A model generated the notes under the pieces. That model ran no database searches, was not told the DNA's origin, and worked only from the letters and a program-made list of their open reading frames with translations. From the NCBI GenBank assembly GCA_031549885.1, contig JAVBPD010000061.1, positions 1 to 44,877 of the forward strand: DNA of 44,877 bases, read 5' to 3'. This DNA is from WQUF01 sp031549885 (GTDB taxonomy: Bacteria > Bacillota > Clostridia > Clostridiales > Clostridiaceae). Position 1 is the stretch's first letter. The number at the start of each line of letters is the position of its first letter. This document shows positions 8,018-17,088 of the stretch, one piece after another. A program made the position numbers and the translations under genes.

Positions 8018-11000
8018 TTAGTAACTTACTTTAAGTACGCTTGGTATTTTATCTGGATTAGATGATCTTAATAGTTCATATCCTACTCCTGAAATACCTG
8101 TATAAATATTTAACGTTTCAAAACCCGAAATAGATCGAATTCCATATGAACCAATAGCATTTTTAATAGAAATAATATGATTAATTTTTTCTCTAACAAT
8201 TTTTAAAATATATTCATCTTTATTTTCTAAATAATAATTAATTAAAAAATCTATACTGCCTAAATTGCCATTTAATAATGAATCATCTAATTCTTCGCAT
8301 TCAATAGCAATATTTACACATTTTTTAATTTCATGCTGCATTAATTCGTCGCTATAATATTTATTAATTTCAAGCCTTGACATTCCAAAACCTGCGCTAC
8401 CAGTAGCCCATGATTTATCATTAAAATTAATACTCTTTCTATCATGATTTATAAGCATTATAGCCTTATCTTTGTAAACTGATATTTTTAAATAAGACCA
8501 TAATTTAAATAAAAGCAGCGATATACCACTTGCTCCAAATCCCATTCCACTTTTAATATCTTCAATTCCGTTTGTTTCAATCAGATGTAGCATATTTTTT
8601 CCTATTAAATCAGCTAAATATAAATACTTTTCATCTTTTAGAACATCAAAGTAACTTAAAATTATTTCAATTAATTTAGACATACCTCTAATATAATTAA
8701 TCTCATTATCCAATATATTATCTTTAAACTTTTTAAGAGCTGAATTATACATTCTATCAATTTTTCTTATAATTTCAGCATCTTTTGTGTGATTATATTC
8801 TAATAAAAGAGGATACATCAATGAGTATTCAGAATTAAAATAAGCATTTTTGCCATCAATTAATCCTGCTTTTTTATATGAAGATTTTAATATTTTTTTA
8901 TAAAAAGAATAATACTTTTCCGTAGTTTTATATAGCTGGAAAAAATATACTGCAATTCCTGAAAGCCCTTGAAAAGCGCTTGACTCCAAAGGAGCTACTT
9001 CCCATTCATTATTTGCATTTAATATAATATCTACCCATGTTACTGATTTTTTCGATTTTGAATAAATTACACTATTCTTTATATGCTCTGCTATATTCAA
9101 CGATTCTTCTAAATGATTATAACAGTTATTCTTTTTTATGGTTATAGCTTTTTTTAACAAATCTCTTTTTTGCATATTTTCCTTAATCTTATCATTGTAC
9201 AATCCAAAAGAAACAATCATATAAGATATTTGCTTTTCTATTTCACTTTCAGTTATGTTATTAATTCTGTTTTTAACTCTATCTAAACCACTTTCATCAA
9301 AATAATCATTTATAACAACTCCACTATTTGTAAGCAAATTTTTAGAATCACAAAAGCTATAAAACATTGGTATATAGTCAAATAACATATCCTTTACTTC
9401 GTATTTAATAACTCTTTTATCCTCATAAGGATATGCCCAAAGGTTTTCCATAAGTTTTTCACGTTTTAAAAAATCTGAAGTAAATTGAGGATTATAAGAA
9501 CAATCTAATAAAATTCCATAGTGGTACGACGATCTTAAAATATTTCTTACTTTAGTATCTTTAAAAATATCAATAAACCCATCTGATACTAAAAAATCTT
9601 TTGATTTCATGATAAAAGAACAAGTTTCTCTAAATGCTTCTATAATATATTTTGTATAATCCTTGTAACTTACGCATTTACCGTTTAATGTAGGTATGTT
9701 ATTTTTATTTACAAGAAAATTTTCATGTTCATATTGCAATTCTTCTTTGTCTGTATTTCCAAATGGTGTTACTTTATTTGGAATCACTTCTTCATATCCA
9801 CTTAAAGCACTTATATCTACTTCGTTAATATGATCACTACCATAAACTTTAAATGGTAAAAGCGCCGAGAAAAACACTGAATTTGCAATATATTTTTTTG
9901 CTTCCATATTGGCTTTATTTTCAAAATTTAATTTATTTACACTTTGTATTAGCGTCTCCACATCAATAATGCATGGATATTCTCCACTTGCTATTATATT
10001 CTCTAAATGAAGATCACTCCCGCATAGAAAATACATAATAGAGACAATCTCTCCATATCTTTTATAAAAATTTACTACTTCACTTTCCTTTGTACAACTT
10101 TTGTGGTATACAAAATTAGAAAAAATATAGTCTCCTTTATCAAGTATCTTATTTACATGAATATCTAATAAATTGCTATTTTCATTAAACCACTCTATAA
10201 ACTTAATGTATTTGCTAAAAACTGAAAAATCCCCTGGTTTATAAATAATTTTTGATCCATCTGAAAAGGTAAAACTCAATACAGATTTTCCATTTATTTG
10301 CGAACCATTTCCACATTTTATTTCTTGTATTACTCTGCTTTTAATTTTAATATTGAATTCTTTTTCAATATCAATCAAATTAGAGTCAAGCCTTATTAAA
10401 GCTTCTTTTATATTATCAACAAAATCGCTTGTTTTTAGTGTGAGCAGCCTGCAAAGTGTAGCATATTTAGAATAAAAATTCATTATACAATCTAGATTTG
10501 AAAATGTTTTCTTTATAAATTCAGTAAATTTATCTTTACTATTCTTTTCATTTAGTTCATCTTTTTCTTCACATTCATAAAACTCATGAATTACAGATTT
10601 CTCAGAACATTTTAAAAGTTTATTAGCTAAAGAATTTATTAATTCATCCATAGTCTTCTTGCAAATTTCAACGTTTCTTAAAGCTATTGAAAAATAACTT
10701 ATATTATCAACTAAATAAAATATGAATGGTCTTATGGTATATGATAAATCAAATACCATATTGCATTTAGAAAACTCTTCTTCTTCAATTTTAAAAACTT
10801 CTATTATATTTAAAAAAGTGCTATATAATTCAGTGCTTTTTAACTCTTCATAAAGCTCGGATCTATCGGCATCATTTAATTCCTTTATTGCATAGTTAAA
10901 TTCTGTTGCGCTTACATTTTCATTTTCAAGCATTTTTAAAAATGACATATCATTTATAAGTCTATTCTCTTTTTTCCAAGTTTTAATGTTTTTTAAATCA

Positions 11001-11095
11001 TTTTCGAATATATGATTATTTTTCTTAAATACATTTAATCTTTCTTTTATCGTGAGAGAATGAATAATATCATTTTTAATATTTAAATCCAACAT
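8018..11095 (-). CDS. Class II lanthipeptide synthetase (LanM)-like protein with eroded cyclase domain
   Basis: The 1025 residues (ATG at 11095) show a DUF4135-type dehydratase/kinase half (about 1-640) and a LanC-like half (about 690-1025). Kinase residues are recognisable: IIYKPG (Lys286), GSDLHLENII (Asp361, His363, Asn366) and IIDVETL (Asp378). The LanC half keeps the folds AFQGLSGIAVYFF and YTGISGVGYELLR. However, the three zinc motifs read GMGFGASG, SWATGSAG and LLNGNLG, where LanM proteins normally have AHG, WCHG and CHG; no Cys or His ligand remains. The longest frame starts with TTG at 11125, but AAGGTG lies 9 bases before the ATG at 11095. No precursor peptide or LanT transporter was found nearby. 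It may phosphorylate or dehydrate a substrate without ring closure, or be a non-catalytic relative. Confidence 0.85.
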   Translation of the reverse strand: MLDLNIKNDIIHSLTIKERLNVFKKNNHIFENDLKNIKTWKKENRLINDMSFLKMLENENVSATEFNYAIKELNDADRSELYEELKSTELYSTFLNIIEVFKIEEEEFSKCNMVFDLSYTIRPFIFYLVDNISYFSIALRNVEICKKTMDELINSLANKLLKCSEKSVIHEFYECEEKDELNEKNSKDKFTEFIKKTFSNLDCIMNFYSKYATLCRLLTLKTSDFVDNIKEALIRLDSNLIDIEKEFNIKIKSRVIQEIKCGNGSQINGKSVLSFTFSDGSKIIYKPGDFSVFSKYIKFIEWFNENSNLLDIHVNKILDKGDYIFSNFVYHKSCTKESEVVNFYKRYGEIVSIMYFLCGSDLHLENIIASGEYPCIIDVETLIQSVNKLNFENKANMEAKKYIANSVFFSALLPFKVYGSDHINEVDISALSGYEEVIPNKVTPFGNTDKEELQYEHENFLVNKNNIPTLNGKCVSYKDYTKYIIEAFRETCSFIMKSKDFLVSDGFIDIFKDTKVRNILRSSYHYGILLDCSYNPQFTSDFLKREKLMENLWAYPYEDKRVIKYEVKDMLFDYIPMFYSFCDSKNLLTNSGVVINDYFDESGLDRVKNRINNITESEIEKQISYMIVSFGLYNDKIKENMQKRDLLKKAITIKKNNCYNHLEESLNIAEHIKNSVIYSKSKKSVTWVDIILNANNEWEVAPLESSAFQGLSGIAVYFFQLYKTTEKYYSFYKKILKSSYKKAGLIDGKNAYFNSEYSLMYPLLLEYNHTKDAEIIRKIDRMYNSALKKFKDNILDNEINYIRGMSKLIEIILSYFDVLKDEKYLYLADLIGKNMLHLIETNGIEDIKSGMGFGASGISLLLFKLWSYLKISVYKDKAIMLINHDRKSINFNDKSWATGSAGFGMSRLEINKYYSDELMQHEIKKCVNIAIECEELDDSLLNGNLGSIDFLINYYLENKDEYILKIVREKINHIISIKNAIGSYGIRSISGFETLNIYTGISGVGYELLRSSNPDKIPSVLKVSY

Positions 11096-11187
11096 ACCTA
11101 AAGTCACCTTCTTAATATTGTACAAACACTTACTATTAATATATCATGTATTTTAAACACTTTTTTAAATATGTAATATTTGTACTA

Positions 11188-11250
11188 ATTTAAATAATTC
11201 ATGTTATGATTTTCAATTAAACAAACGTTAATTATTTATATTTAAACATT
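11188..11250 (-). promoter_or_regulatory. Candidate LytTR (AgrA-type) operator and promoter for the lanM-like gene
   Basis: Read on the minus strand, two nine-base direct repeats, AATGTTTAA (11242-11250) and AACGTTTGT (11221-11229), are spaced exactly 21 bases centre to centre. The second fits the AgrA-type consensus WMMGTTNRK fully and the first in 7 of 9 positions. Five bases downstream is a weak -35 TTGAAA (11211-11216), a 17-base spacer and -10 TTAAAT (11188-11193). A weak promoter with repeats just upstream is the arrangement of AgrA-activated promoters. Confidence 0.55.
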
Positions 11251-11596
11251 GGTTACATTATTAACTAAATTGGTAGAAATAAAAGAAAATTTATTATTAA
11301 CTTTATTTTTAAAACTTATAAGTAAATGACTTCTATTATCAGTTAATTTAGTTTACAAAAGATAATATGGTAAAGAAAACTTCATTATAATATAAATTTA
11401 AAATTATAAATTATTATTATTTGCAATTTTTTTATATATTTAAAAATATGAGAAATTGCACAGAAATAAATGTTGAAAAATAAAATAATTTTATGGAAAA
11501 AACCTTAAAAAAATAAGAATATTTTTCTCCAAAAGTTTAAAATTTGGATAAAAGATGAGTTTTAAGATTTATTATTTCCAAATTACGCCTTTAAAT
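11251..11596. other. Gene-free stretch between lanM-like promoter and hypE
   Basis: This very AT-rich stretch has no convincing gene. Short ATG-initiated frames exist (for example 11448-11483, 11 residues) but lack ribosome binding sites. A weak hairpin around 11493-11530 (TGGA..CTTA pairing with TAAG..TCCA, read on the minus strand) may end the ech-hyp transcript. Confidence 0.4.
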
Positions 11597-12574
11597 TTAA
11601 CATATTCTAGGAAGTCCCTCGCCAGCTAAAGGAAGAATTATTCTTCTTCCACCAAGCCTTGTATTTAATATAACATTACTTCCTTTAGAAACCTCTCCTA
11701 CTATAGCTGCATTTTCCCCATACTTTGATTCTCTAATTATGCTAAGAGCCTTTTCACCATGTTCCTTTGAAACTATAATTAGCATTTTGCCTTCATTGCC
11801 CATATATAATGGATCAAGCCCTAATATTTTACACAGCCCATTTATCTTTTCTGAAACTGGCAACTTTTTTTCAAATAAATTAATTTCTTTAGAAGATATT
11901 TTAGATATTTCATTTGTCACTGTTGCAAGGCCACCTCTTGTTACATCTCTCATGCAGTGTATATCTATATTGCCCTTTATAAGGTTAAAAACAATTTCAT
12001 TTAATGGAGCTACATCGCTATAAATATCATTTTCTATACCAATTCTTGAAGATATTATTGTGCCATGATGATCTCCTAAATTTCCTGTGATTATTATGAT
12101 ATCTGTTTCTTTTACATCTTTAACAGAAATAGGAGGCTTATTTAGCTCTCCAATTCCAGAGGTATTTATATATATACCACCTTTTCCATCTATGACTTTA
12201 GTATCTCCTGTAACTATAAAAACCTCTGCTTCTTTAGCTGCTTCTTCCATAGATTTAACTATTTTCTCTAAATCGCATATATCAAGGCCTTCTTCTAAAA
12301 TAAATGATGCGCTTAAATATTTTGGCACTGCTCCTCTTGTAAGTAAGTCATTTACAGTTCCACATATGGCAAGTTTTCCAATATCTCCGCCCTGAAAAAA
12401 AATTGGTTTAACTACAAAGCTATCTGTTGTATATGCAATTTTACCATTTACATCTAAAACTGCAGCATCTTCTGACCCAACATTTTTTTCATTCTTAAAG
12501 TGCTTCATAAATAATTCATCGATGAGTTTAGAAGTTTCCACTCCACCATTTCCATGGCTTAAATTAATTTTCAT
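11597..12574 (-). CDS. hypE: Hydrogenase maturation protein HypE
   Basis: The 325-residue PurM/AIR-synthase-fold protein dehydrates a carbamoyl group carried on its C-terminal cysteine to a thiocyanate, the CN donor for the NiFe centre. The sequence begins LSHGNGGVETSKLIDELF, has the nucleotide-binding motifs FVVTGDTKV-like (FIVTGDTKVIDG) and VTRGGLAT, and ends exactly in PRIC, the hallmark C-terminal Cys325. AAGGTG precedes the ATG, which overlaps the hypD stop by four bases, so translation is coupled. It is the last gene of the ech-hyp unit and works with HypF (carbamoyl transfer) and HypC-HypD (acceptor). Confidence 0.97.
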   Translation of the reverse strand: MKINLSHGNGGVETSKLIDELFMKHFKNEKNVGSEDAAVLDVNGKIAYTTDSFVVKPIFFQGGDIGKLAICGTVNDLLTRGAVPKYLSASFILEEGLDICDLEKIVKSMEEAAKEAEVFIVTGDTKVIDGKGGIYINTSGIGELNKPPISVKDVKETDIIIITGNLGDHHGTIISSRIGIENDIYSDVAPLNEIVFNLIKGNIDIHCMRDVTRGGLATVTNEISKISSKEINLFEKKLPVSEKINGLCKILGLDPLYMGNEGKMLIIVSKEHGEKALSIIRESKYGENAAIVGEVSKGSNVILNTRLGGRRIILPLAGEGLPRIC

Positions 12575-13617
12575 ATTTCACCTTTTTTATAATTTCCATA
12601 GTATATGCCGCAAGCCCCTTCAGAAGACACCATACAAGCACCGATTGGATTTTCAGGATTGCAAATTTCAAAAAACAAAGGGCACTCCCTTGGCGTAATC
12701 CTCCCTAAAATAACATCCGTGCACATGCAACCAGGGGTTTTTCTATCATTTATGGCATTAATGCTCCCTAAATCAAATTTTTGAAATTCTTTTCTTAATA
12801 TAAGCCCTGAATTTTTAATCTTTCCAAGCCCCCTCCAAACTGCATCATATCTTTTAAAATACTTATATAATATTGACATAGCCCTTTCATTTCCTTCTTT
12901 AGTCACAACGCTTTTATACATATTGTTTACGCTATATATTCCTTTATCTATTTGGTGAACTATTTCATAAATTGCGCAAAGTATGTGTTCAGGCTCAAAT
13001 CCTGATACTACAAAAGGCTTTTTATAGGAATTGCAAAGGTCAATATAGGCATCGCTTCCAATTATAACACTTACATGACCTGGGCATAAAAAACCATCTA
13101 TTTCTTCATTTTCACAAATATATTTAAGTGCTGGTATCATTGTTTTAAGCGAGGTTAAAAATTTTACATTTTGTATATTGCCTTTTATTAATTCATCCAT
13201 TAAAGCTGCATAAATAGGAGCTGTAGCTTCAAATCCAACTGCAGCTATTATATAATTCATATTTGGGTTTGACCTTGAAAGTTTTATCGCATCAAATGGT
13301 GAATACATAAGCTTAATATCACACCCTAAGGCTTTTGCATCGCTTAAGGACTTATCATTTCCTCTCACCTTAAACATATCGCCAAAACTTAAAATACAGC
13401 AATTTTGTTTTTTTCCATATTCTATGAGCATATCAATATATGAAGATGGAGTGACACAAACAGGACAACCTGGTCCAGAAACTAATTTAATATTTTCAGA
13501 TATTAAATCCTTTATTCCATTTTTAACAATGGAAGAAGTATGTGTGCCGCACACATCCATTATCTTTACTTGTTTTTTATAACTTTTTAAATAGCTAATT
13601 ATCTCATCAATTTTCAT
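12571..13617 (-). CDS. hypD: Hydrogenase maturation protein HypD
   Basis: The 348-residue iron-sulfur scaffold on which the Fe(CN)2CO group is assembled together with HypC. Family motifs are intact: MDVCGTHTSSIVKNGI, SGPGCPVCVTP and FLCPGHVSVIIG. The C-terminal cysteine-rich segment that holds the 4Fe-4S cluster is also present (TPGCMCTDVILGRITPRECP, then CNPENPIGACMVSSEGACG). The ATG lies inside the end of hypC (11-base overlap), and the stop overlaps the hypE start. Length is close to the family's usual size of about 370. Confidence 0.97.
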   Translation of the reverse strand: MKIDEIISYLKSYKKQVKIMDVCGTHTSSIVKNGIKDLISENIKLVSGPGCPVCVTPSSYIDMLIEYGKKQNCCILSFGDMFKVRGNDKSLSDAKALGCDIKLMYSPFDAIKLSRSNPNMNYIIAAVGFEATAPIYAALMDELIKGNIQNVKFLTSLKTMIPALKYICENEEIDGFLCPGHVSVIIGSDAYIDLCNSYKKPFVVSGFEPEHILCAIYEIVHQIDKGIYSVNNMYKSVVTKEGNERAMSILYKYFKRYDAVWRGLGKIKNSGLILRKEFQKFDLGSINAINDRKTPGCMCTDVILGRITPRECPLFFEICNPENPIGACMVSSEGACGIYYGNYKKGEI

Positions 13618-13834
13618 AAGTTTCCTCTAATAGCTTAAATAAATCTTCCATTTCTTTAGCTGTTTCTTCTTTAACTATTTGAAGTGCACATCCTGCATGT
13701 ATCAATACATAATCCCCTATCTTAGGATAAATAAGGCTTATATTCACATTTAATAAATTTCCCAAAACTGATACCTTTGCAGTATTTTCTTCTCTGTTTA
13801 TTTCAAGTACCCTTCCTGGAGTCGCTACACACAT
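13607..13834 (-). CDS. hypC: Hydrogenase maturation chaperone HypC
   Basis: This 75-residue protein starts MCVATPGRVLEI, the expected HypC/HupF opening with the essential Cys2 exposed after Met removal. It has the conserved GDYVLIHAGCALQIV core. It carries the iron centre between HypD and the hydrogenase large subunit precursor. It overlaps hypF by ten bases and hypD by eleven, an arrangement that favours balanced coupled translation. Confidence 0.97.
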   Translation of the reverse strand: MCVATPGRVLEINREENTAKVSVLGNLLNVNISLIYPKIGDYVLIHAGCALQIVKEETAKEMEDLFKLLEETYEN

Positions 13835-16104
13835 CTATAAATCCCTCCTATATAAGCCTGGCCTAGCGCTATTCCGCCATCATTTGTAGGCACGTTATTA
13901 TTTATATAAACTTTAAAATTATTTTCTTCTAAAATTTCTATGCAAATCTTTGTTAAAAGCTTGTTTTGAAACACTCCACCAGACATTGCTATTTTGTTTA
14001 TATTAAATTTTTCTCTAAATTTTAAGCACATTTCTTTCACCATATTTGCTACAGCTATGTGAAAACCTAAAGCCATGGATTTTTTATATTTTGAATTCAT
14101 ATACAACTCTTTAATAAGATGGCTATAGTCTGCTATTAACATTTCATCTTGCAAAGTATAATCAAAGCTTAACTTATATGGCTTTATTCTTTCATTTAAA
14201 GCTTTCTCAGCTTCCCTTTGAAGGAGTATAGCACATTCACCCTCATATCCATTTTCATGACTAATATCTAATAAGCTTGAAACTGCATCAAATAATCTTC
14301 CCATGCTAGATGATTTAATTGTATTAAAATTGTTATTAAGTGAAGCTTTTATTATGTTAATTCTGTCATCAAAATCTTCTTTTAAGTCTACCTTGCATTC
14401 ATTTAAAAAACAAATTGCAGTTTTTTTGCTATCTATAGCTGATGAGTCTTTGCCTAGTATTTTTGTGCTTTTTAAATGACCTATTCTTTTAAAATTTGCT
14501 CCATCACATAATAAAAACTCTCCACCCCAAATGGTTTCATCTAATCCAAAACCTGTTCCATCAAAAGAAACCCCTAAACAAGGCTCATATATTTCGTGTT
14601 CAGCCATAACTGATGCTATGTGCGCATGATGATGCTGAAGCCCTAAAACATAAATTCCTAATTCTCTAGCATATTTTGATGAAAAATATCCGGGGTGCAT
14701 ATCGCACACGACAAATTCAGGATTTATTGAAAATAACCTTTTAAAATCCTCAATGGAATTAATATAATTTATATAAGAAGCCTCATCCTCAAGATCTCCT
14801 AAATACTGGCTTAAAACCACCCTTTCTCTTTGCACTAATGAAAAGCATGCCTTTAAATCCCCTCCTAATGTTAAAAAGGATTTATTCATTTCATTTTTAA
14901 TTTTAAATTGATTAGGCACATATCCTCTAGACCTTCTAATAACTTGAATATTATTTTTTACTATTTGAACCACAGAATCATCAACACTTCTTAGTATCCT
15001 TCTTTGATTATATAATACACCTTTTAATAAACTTTCTTTATGATTTTTAAAGAAAGAAAGCATTTTATCATCATCTTTTATTATAGGAGAACCAGATAAA
15101 TTGCTGCTAGTCATTATAAGCATATTAAGCCCTTCTATATTCATAATTAAATGATGAAGCGGAGTATATGGCAAAAAACATCCACAATTTAAATCACCAA
15201 AGAGAACTTCTTCTTCAAATGTAGACTTTTTCATTTTTAATATAACTATTGGATGGGCATTAGAAGTTAAAAGTTTTTCTTCTAAAGAACTTACATCGCA
15301 TAACTTTTTCACTTCTTCTACATCCTTAAACATTAAGGCAAAAGGTTTTTTATCTCTTCCCTTTATTTCTCTTAAAGCTTTTACTGCCATTTTATTTTGT
15401 GGCATACAGGCAAAATGAAAACCACCTATACCTTTAATTGCAATTATATTTCCTTGTTTTAAATGGCTTATTGTTTTATTAAATCCATGATCTTTAATAA
15501 ACTTTTCATCCATTGTTTCATAAATTAAATATGGCCCACATTCTCTGCATGAAATAGTTTCTGCATGAAATCTTCTATTATCTTGAGAAGTGTATTCATC
15601 TTCGCACTTATGGCATAACTTAAAGTCTTCCATAGAAGTATTAACTCTATCGTAAGGAAGCCTTTCAATTACAGTAAATCTTGGCCCGCAGGATACACAT
15701 GTGTTAAAGAAATGGTTAAACCTTCTATTATTTTCATCTTCTATTTCTAAAATGCAGTTTTTACATATGGCAAGATCTGGAGGTATGATTTTAGCATTAT
15801 TAGATCCTTCATCGCTGTCTATTATTTTAAAATCAAAAGATTTAAATTCTTTAATATCTTCCACTTTAAGATCTTCAATATAAGAAAACTTAACATCATT
15901 TTTATATAACCCTTCAATAAAAGAGAGGACGCTAAAATCCTCTCCTTGACAGCATATTTCAAGCGATCCTCCAGTATTTTTAACCCACCCATATATATTT
16001 AAGCTCTTTGCTAAACGATATACAAATGGACGAAATCCAATTCCTTGAACTATTCCTTGGATATAGATTCTCTTAAAACTTCTTCTTTTTTCTTCTCTAT
16101 CCAA
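13825..16104 (-). CDS. hypF: Carbamoyltransferase HypF
   Basis: The 759 residues contain the full HypF series: an acylphosphatase-like domain (GIVQGIGFRPFVYRLA, about 17-32), two CxxC-x18-CxxC zinc fingers (CKNC..CVSC and CHKC..CREC), a YrdC-like domain and a Kae1-like domain (QHHHAHIASVMAEHE, then AMSGGVFQNK). The protein makes carbamoyl-adenylate from carbamoyl phosphate and ATP and passes the group to HypE. The start is TTG at 16104, with GAGGTG five bases upstream, inside the hypB coding end (55-base overlap). Neighbours and motifs leave little doubt. Confidence 0.96.
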   Translation of the reverse strand: MDREEKRRSFKRIYIQGIVQGIGFRPFVYRLAKSLNIYGWVKNTGGSLEICCQGEDFSVLSFIEGLYKNDVKFSYIEDLKVEDIKEFKSFDFKIIDSDEGSNNAKIIPPDLAICKNCILEIEDENNRRFNHFFNTCVSCGPRFTVIERLPYDRVNTSMEDFKLCHKCEDEYTSQDNRRFHAETISCRECGPYLIYETMDEKFIKDHGFNKTISHLKQGNIIAIKGIGGFHFACMPQNKMAVKALREIKGRDKKPFALMFKDVEEVKKLCDVSSLEEKLLTSNAHPIVILKMKKSTFEEEVLFGDLNCGCFLPYTPLHHLIMNIEGLNMLIMTSSNLSGSPIIKDDDKMLSFFKNHKESLLKGVLYNQRRILRSVDDSVVQIVKNNIQVIRRSRGYVPNQFKIKNEMNKSFLTLGGDLKACFSLVQRERVVLSQYLGDLEDEASYINYINSIEDFKRLFSINPEFVVCDMHPGYFSSKYARELGIYVLGLQHHHAHIASVMAEHEIYEPCLGVSFDGTGFGLDETIWGGEFLLCDGANFKRIGHLKSTKILGKDSSAIDSKKTAICFLNECKVDLKEDFDDRINIIKASLNNNFNTIKSSSMGRLFDAVSSLLDISHENGYEGECAILLQREAEKALNERIKPYKLSFDYTLQDEMLIADYSHLIKELYMNSKYKKSMALGFHIAVANMVKEMCLKFREKFNINKIAMSGGVFQNKLLTKICIEILEENNFKVYINNNVPTNDGGIALGQAYIGGIYRCV

Positions 16105-16727
16105 TTTATCACCTCATCATATCCATAACCGCTTTTTCCTGACACTAAGAATATTTTAACATCTTTATTTAGCTTTTTAACACCTGCTTTAAACATTTCA
16201 AGTTCAAAATCCACATGCTCCATTAAATCTTCTTTGTTTATCAAAATTATATGAGCTTTTTCAAATGCAAGAGGATATTTATATGGTTTATCGCTTCCTT
16301 CAGTTACGCTTGAAATAAGCATCTTAATGTGCTCTCCAATTAAAAATTCTGCAGGGCACACTAAATTGCCTATGTTTTCAATAAAAAGCACTCCTTCTTT
16401 TAAATCAAGCTTGCTTAATGCATCAACAATCAAAGGAGAATCTAAATGACAAGCTCCTCCTGTATTAATTTGTATAGTATCAATATTCAAGGCTTTAAGC
16501 TTTTTAGCGTCAATATCGCTTTCAATGTCACCTTCAATAACATAGGATTTAGATGATAATTTAGAAATTATATTTATTAAACAAGTTGTCTTTCCAACAC
16601 CAGGAGCTCCCATTACGTTTATAGCAAAAATATTTTTTTTGGTCAGCATATGATTTATGCCTTGAGCTATTTTCTCGTTTTTATCAAATATAGATTCCAT
16701 TATCTCAATTTCATTGTTTTTTTCCAT
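16050..16727 (-). CDS. hypB: Hydrogenase nickel incorporation GTPase HypB
   Basis: A 225-residue SIMIBI-class GTPase that delivers nickel with HypA. The P-loop is VMGAPGVGKTT (about 38-48). GGACHLDSPLIVDAL holds the Cys-His pair of the G-domain metal site, followed by FIENIGNLVCP, and INKEDL is the guanine-specificity element. The N terminus is short, with neither the CxxCGC motif nor the His-rich stretch found in some HypB proteins, so nickel storage is unlikely. AGAGGT precedes the ATG, 10 bases after the hypA stop. Confidence 0.96.
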   Translation of the reverse strand: MEKNNEIEIMESIFDKNEKIAQGINHMLTKKNIFAINVMGAPGVGKTTCLINIISKLSSKSYVIEGDIESDIDAKKLKALNIDTIQINTGGACHLDSPLIVDALSKLDLKEGVLFIENIGNLVCPAEFLIGEHIKMLISSVTEGSDKPYKYPLAFEKAHIILINKEDLMEHVDFELEMFKAGVKKLNKDVKIFLVSGKSGYGYDEVINWIEKKKEEVLRESISKE

Positions 16728-16737
16728 TTTTACCTCT

Positions 16738-17088
16738 TTATGATTCTATTTCTATAGACTTAATATAGAATTCTCTTCCTATTTCTGTAGGCTCCCCTTC
16801 TCCATTGCAATTTTCCTTTGGACATGAGAACTCAAAAGGCTTTCTTTCAAAATATTCATTGCACACATTGCATTTAAGCATAGGTTTAACTTTATTGATA
16901 TTTAAAACAGCTTTTTCGCACATGGTGTTCTCTGCAATTATATCAAAGTAAAGGGCAATAGAATCTGCTACACAACCAGAATAATCGCCTACAACTAAGT
17001 TTATTTTAGTTATTATTTTTCCACCTTTTTCTTTAGCATATTTTTCAACTGTTTGTATTATTTGCTTCGTTACCCTGTACTCGTGCAA
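16738..17088 (-). CDS. hypA: Hydrogenase nickel metallochaperone HypA
   Basis: A 116-residue HypA/HybF protein. The N-terminal MHE (His2 and Glu3 in the nickel site) is conserved, and the zinc domain has CNVC and CPKENC. HypA hands nickel to the large subunit with HypB. The start codon is TTG, chosen because MHE must begin the mature protein; it lies 44 bases inside the end of the upstream ferredoxin-like gene and has no strong ribosome binding site, so expression probably depends on translational coupling. Confidence 0.95.
   Translation of the reverse strand: MHEYRVTKQIIQTVEKYAKEKGGKIITKINLVVGDYSGCVADSIALYFDIIAENTMCEKAVLNINKVKPMLKCNVCNEYFERKPFEFSCPKENCNGEGEPTEIGREFYIKSIEIES

Noticed and set aside
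11448..11483. 11-codon frame MRNCTEINVEK as a lanthipeptide precursor for the LanM-like protein
   Set aside because: It has no ribosome binding site, no leader or double-Gly type cleavage site, and lies on the opposite strand; chance in AT-rich DNA is more likely.
12087..12395. Plus-strand open frames within hypE, such as the 102-codon one
   Set aside because: They lie wholly inside a confidently identified gene on the other strand and have no recognisable motifs.
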